NCBI GenBank assembly: GCA_020112395.1
Contig: JACCEK010000001.1
Coordinates: forward strand, 124,001-188,000
Length of the DNA stretch: 64,000 nucleotides
Source: Aerococcaceae bacterium DSM 111021
GTDB lineage: Bacteria > Bacillota > Bacilli > Lactobacillales > Aerococcaceae
Direction: 5' to 3'
Below are positions 63,854-64,000 of the stretch, piece after piece; positions within the stretch are counted from its first letter, which is position 1, and every line of letters begins with the position of its first letter. The notes under the pieces were generated by a model. It searched no databases, had not been told where the DNA came from, and saw only the letters and a list, made by a program, of their open reading frames with translations. A program made the translations under genes and the position numbers.

Positions 63854-64000
63854 GCAAATTATTCAATTGAAAGATTTAATGGATAGTTTAGATAATTTGT
63901 ATCCAATTGAGCTTGCTGAGGATTGGGATCAAGTTGGGCTTCATTTTGGCCATTCAGAGGCAAAAATTGAGAAGATTATGACAACACTTGATGTTCGGCC
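63846..64000 (+). CDS. Nif3-like dinuclear metal centre protein (YqfO type), 3' truncated by window edge
   Basis: Only the first ~51 residues are in the window. They read MSKQIIQLKDLMDSL, then 'PIELAEDWDQVGLHFG' and 'KIMTTLDV', matching the N-terminus of Nif3/YqfO family proteins (compare 'P..LAE.WDNVGL..G'). The ATG lies within the end of trmK, so translation is likely coupled. Members bind two metal ions; a GTP cyclohydrolase I-like role has been proposed but is not settled. Confidence 0.88.
   Translation, partial: MSKQIIQLKDLMDSLDNLYPIELAEDWDQVGLHFGHSEAKIEKIMTTLDVR

Noticed and set aside
1-64000. Mobile element, prophage, CRISPR or defence island
   Set aside because: I found no transposase, phage, cas, toxin-antitoxin or restriction genes and no spaced repeat array. 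The only recombinase, at 23653-24549, is chromosomal XerD in its usual context.

Overview
The window is 64 kb of AT-rich, gene-dense chromosome from a low-G+C Gram-positive bacterium (Bacillota). Gene order supports a Lactobacillales member. The run LysM protein (EF1546 type)-cmk-rpsA-der-hup is the enterococcal/streptococcal order. ypiA-reoY-cca-dinG-ypmB-asnS-dnaD-nth and recU-ponA match the Bacillus/Enterococcus backbone. Riboflavin and probably pantothenate uptake use ECF S-components. I suspect an Aerococcaceae- or Carnobacteriaceae-like genome, but the genus cannot be fixed from sequence alone. No rRNA, tRNA, CRISPR array, prophage, insertion sequence or plasmid-type gene is visible. Nearly every gene is housekeeping.

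Layout. 1-750: 3' end of a nucleoside-type ABC permease. 883-7033: rodZ, pgsA, cinA, recA (with a LexA box) and rny. 7222-16114: ymdB, mutS, mutL, two adjacent msrB genes, ruvA, ruvB and queA, mostly joined by short or overlapping junctions. 16240-22540: dnaE, then pfkA-pyk (lower glycolysis). 22778-26548: cvfB, xerD, deoB and punA (nucleoside salvage). 26847-30351: ribT, scpA, scpB and rluB, then an FMN riboswitch with its own terminator in front of ribU. 30750-35458: LysM protein, cmk, rpsA, der and hup. 35665-44647: ypiA, reoY, cca, a dinG-like gene, ypmB, asnS, dnaD and nth. 44691-49262: panT-like gene (-), an unrecognised membrane protein (+), then ponA and recU (-). 49561-57186: tig, clpX, ysxC, an MFS transporter, dnaG and rpoD. 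57260-59483: lplA (-) and an LLM-type flavin oxidoreductase (+). 59901-62965: four-gene polar amino acid ABC transporter. 63134-end: trmK and the 5' end of a nif3-like gene.

Functionally the window gathers replication (dnaE, dnaG, dnaD), recombination and repair (recA, recU, ruvAB, mutSL, nth, cinA), chromosome segregation (scpAB, xerD, hup), cell-wall synthesis and its control (rodZ, ponA, reoY), RNA turnover and translation (rny, rpsA, der, ysxC, asnS, cca, rluB, trmK, queA), proteostasis (tig, clpX, msrB) and vitamin, lipoate and amino acid supply.

No wholly new multi-gene system is apparent. The observations most worth a second look are: a DinG-like protein that keeps its exonuclease residues but has lost the recognisable helicase motifs; an endonuclease III lacking two of four Fe-S cysteines; a divergent tandem MsrB pair; mutually exclusive hairpins ahead of clpX; a perfect operator-like palindrome ahead of the flavin oxidoreductase; an ABC substrate-binding protein without a lipobox; and a possible small transcript between ribU and the LysM gene.
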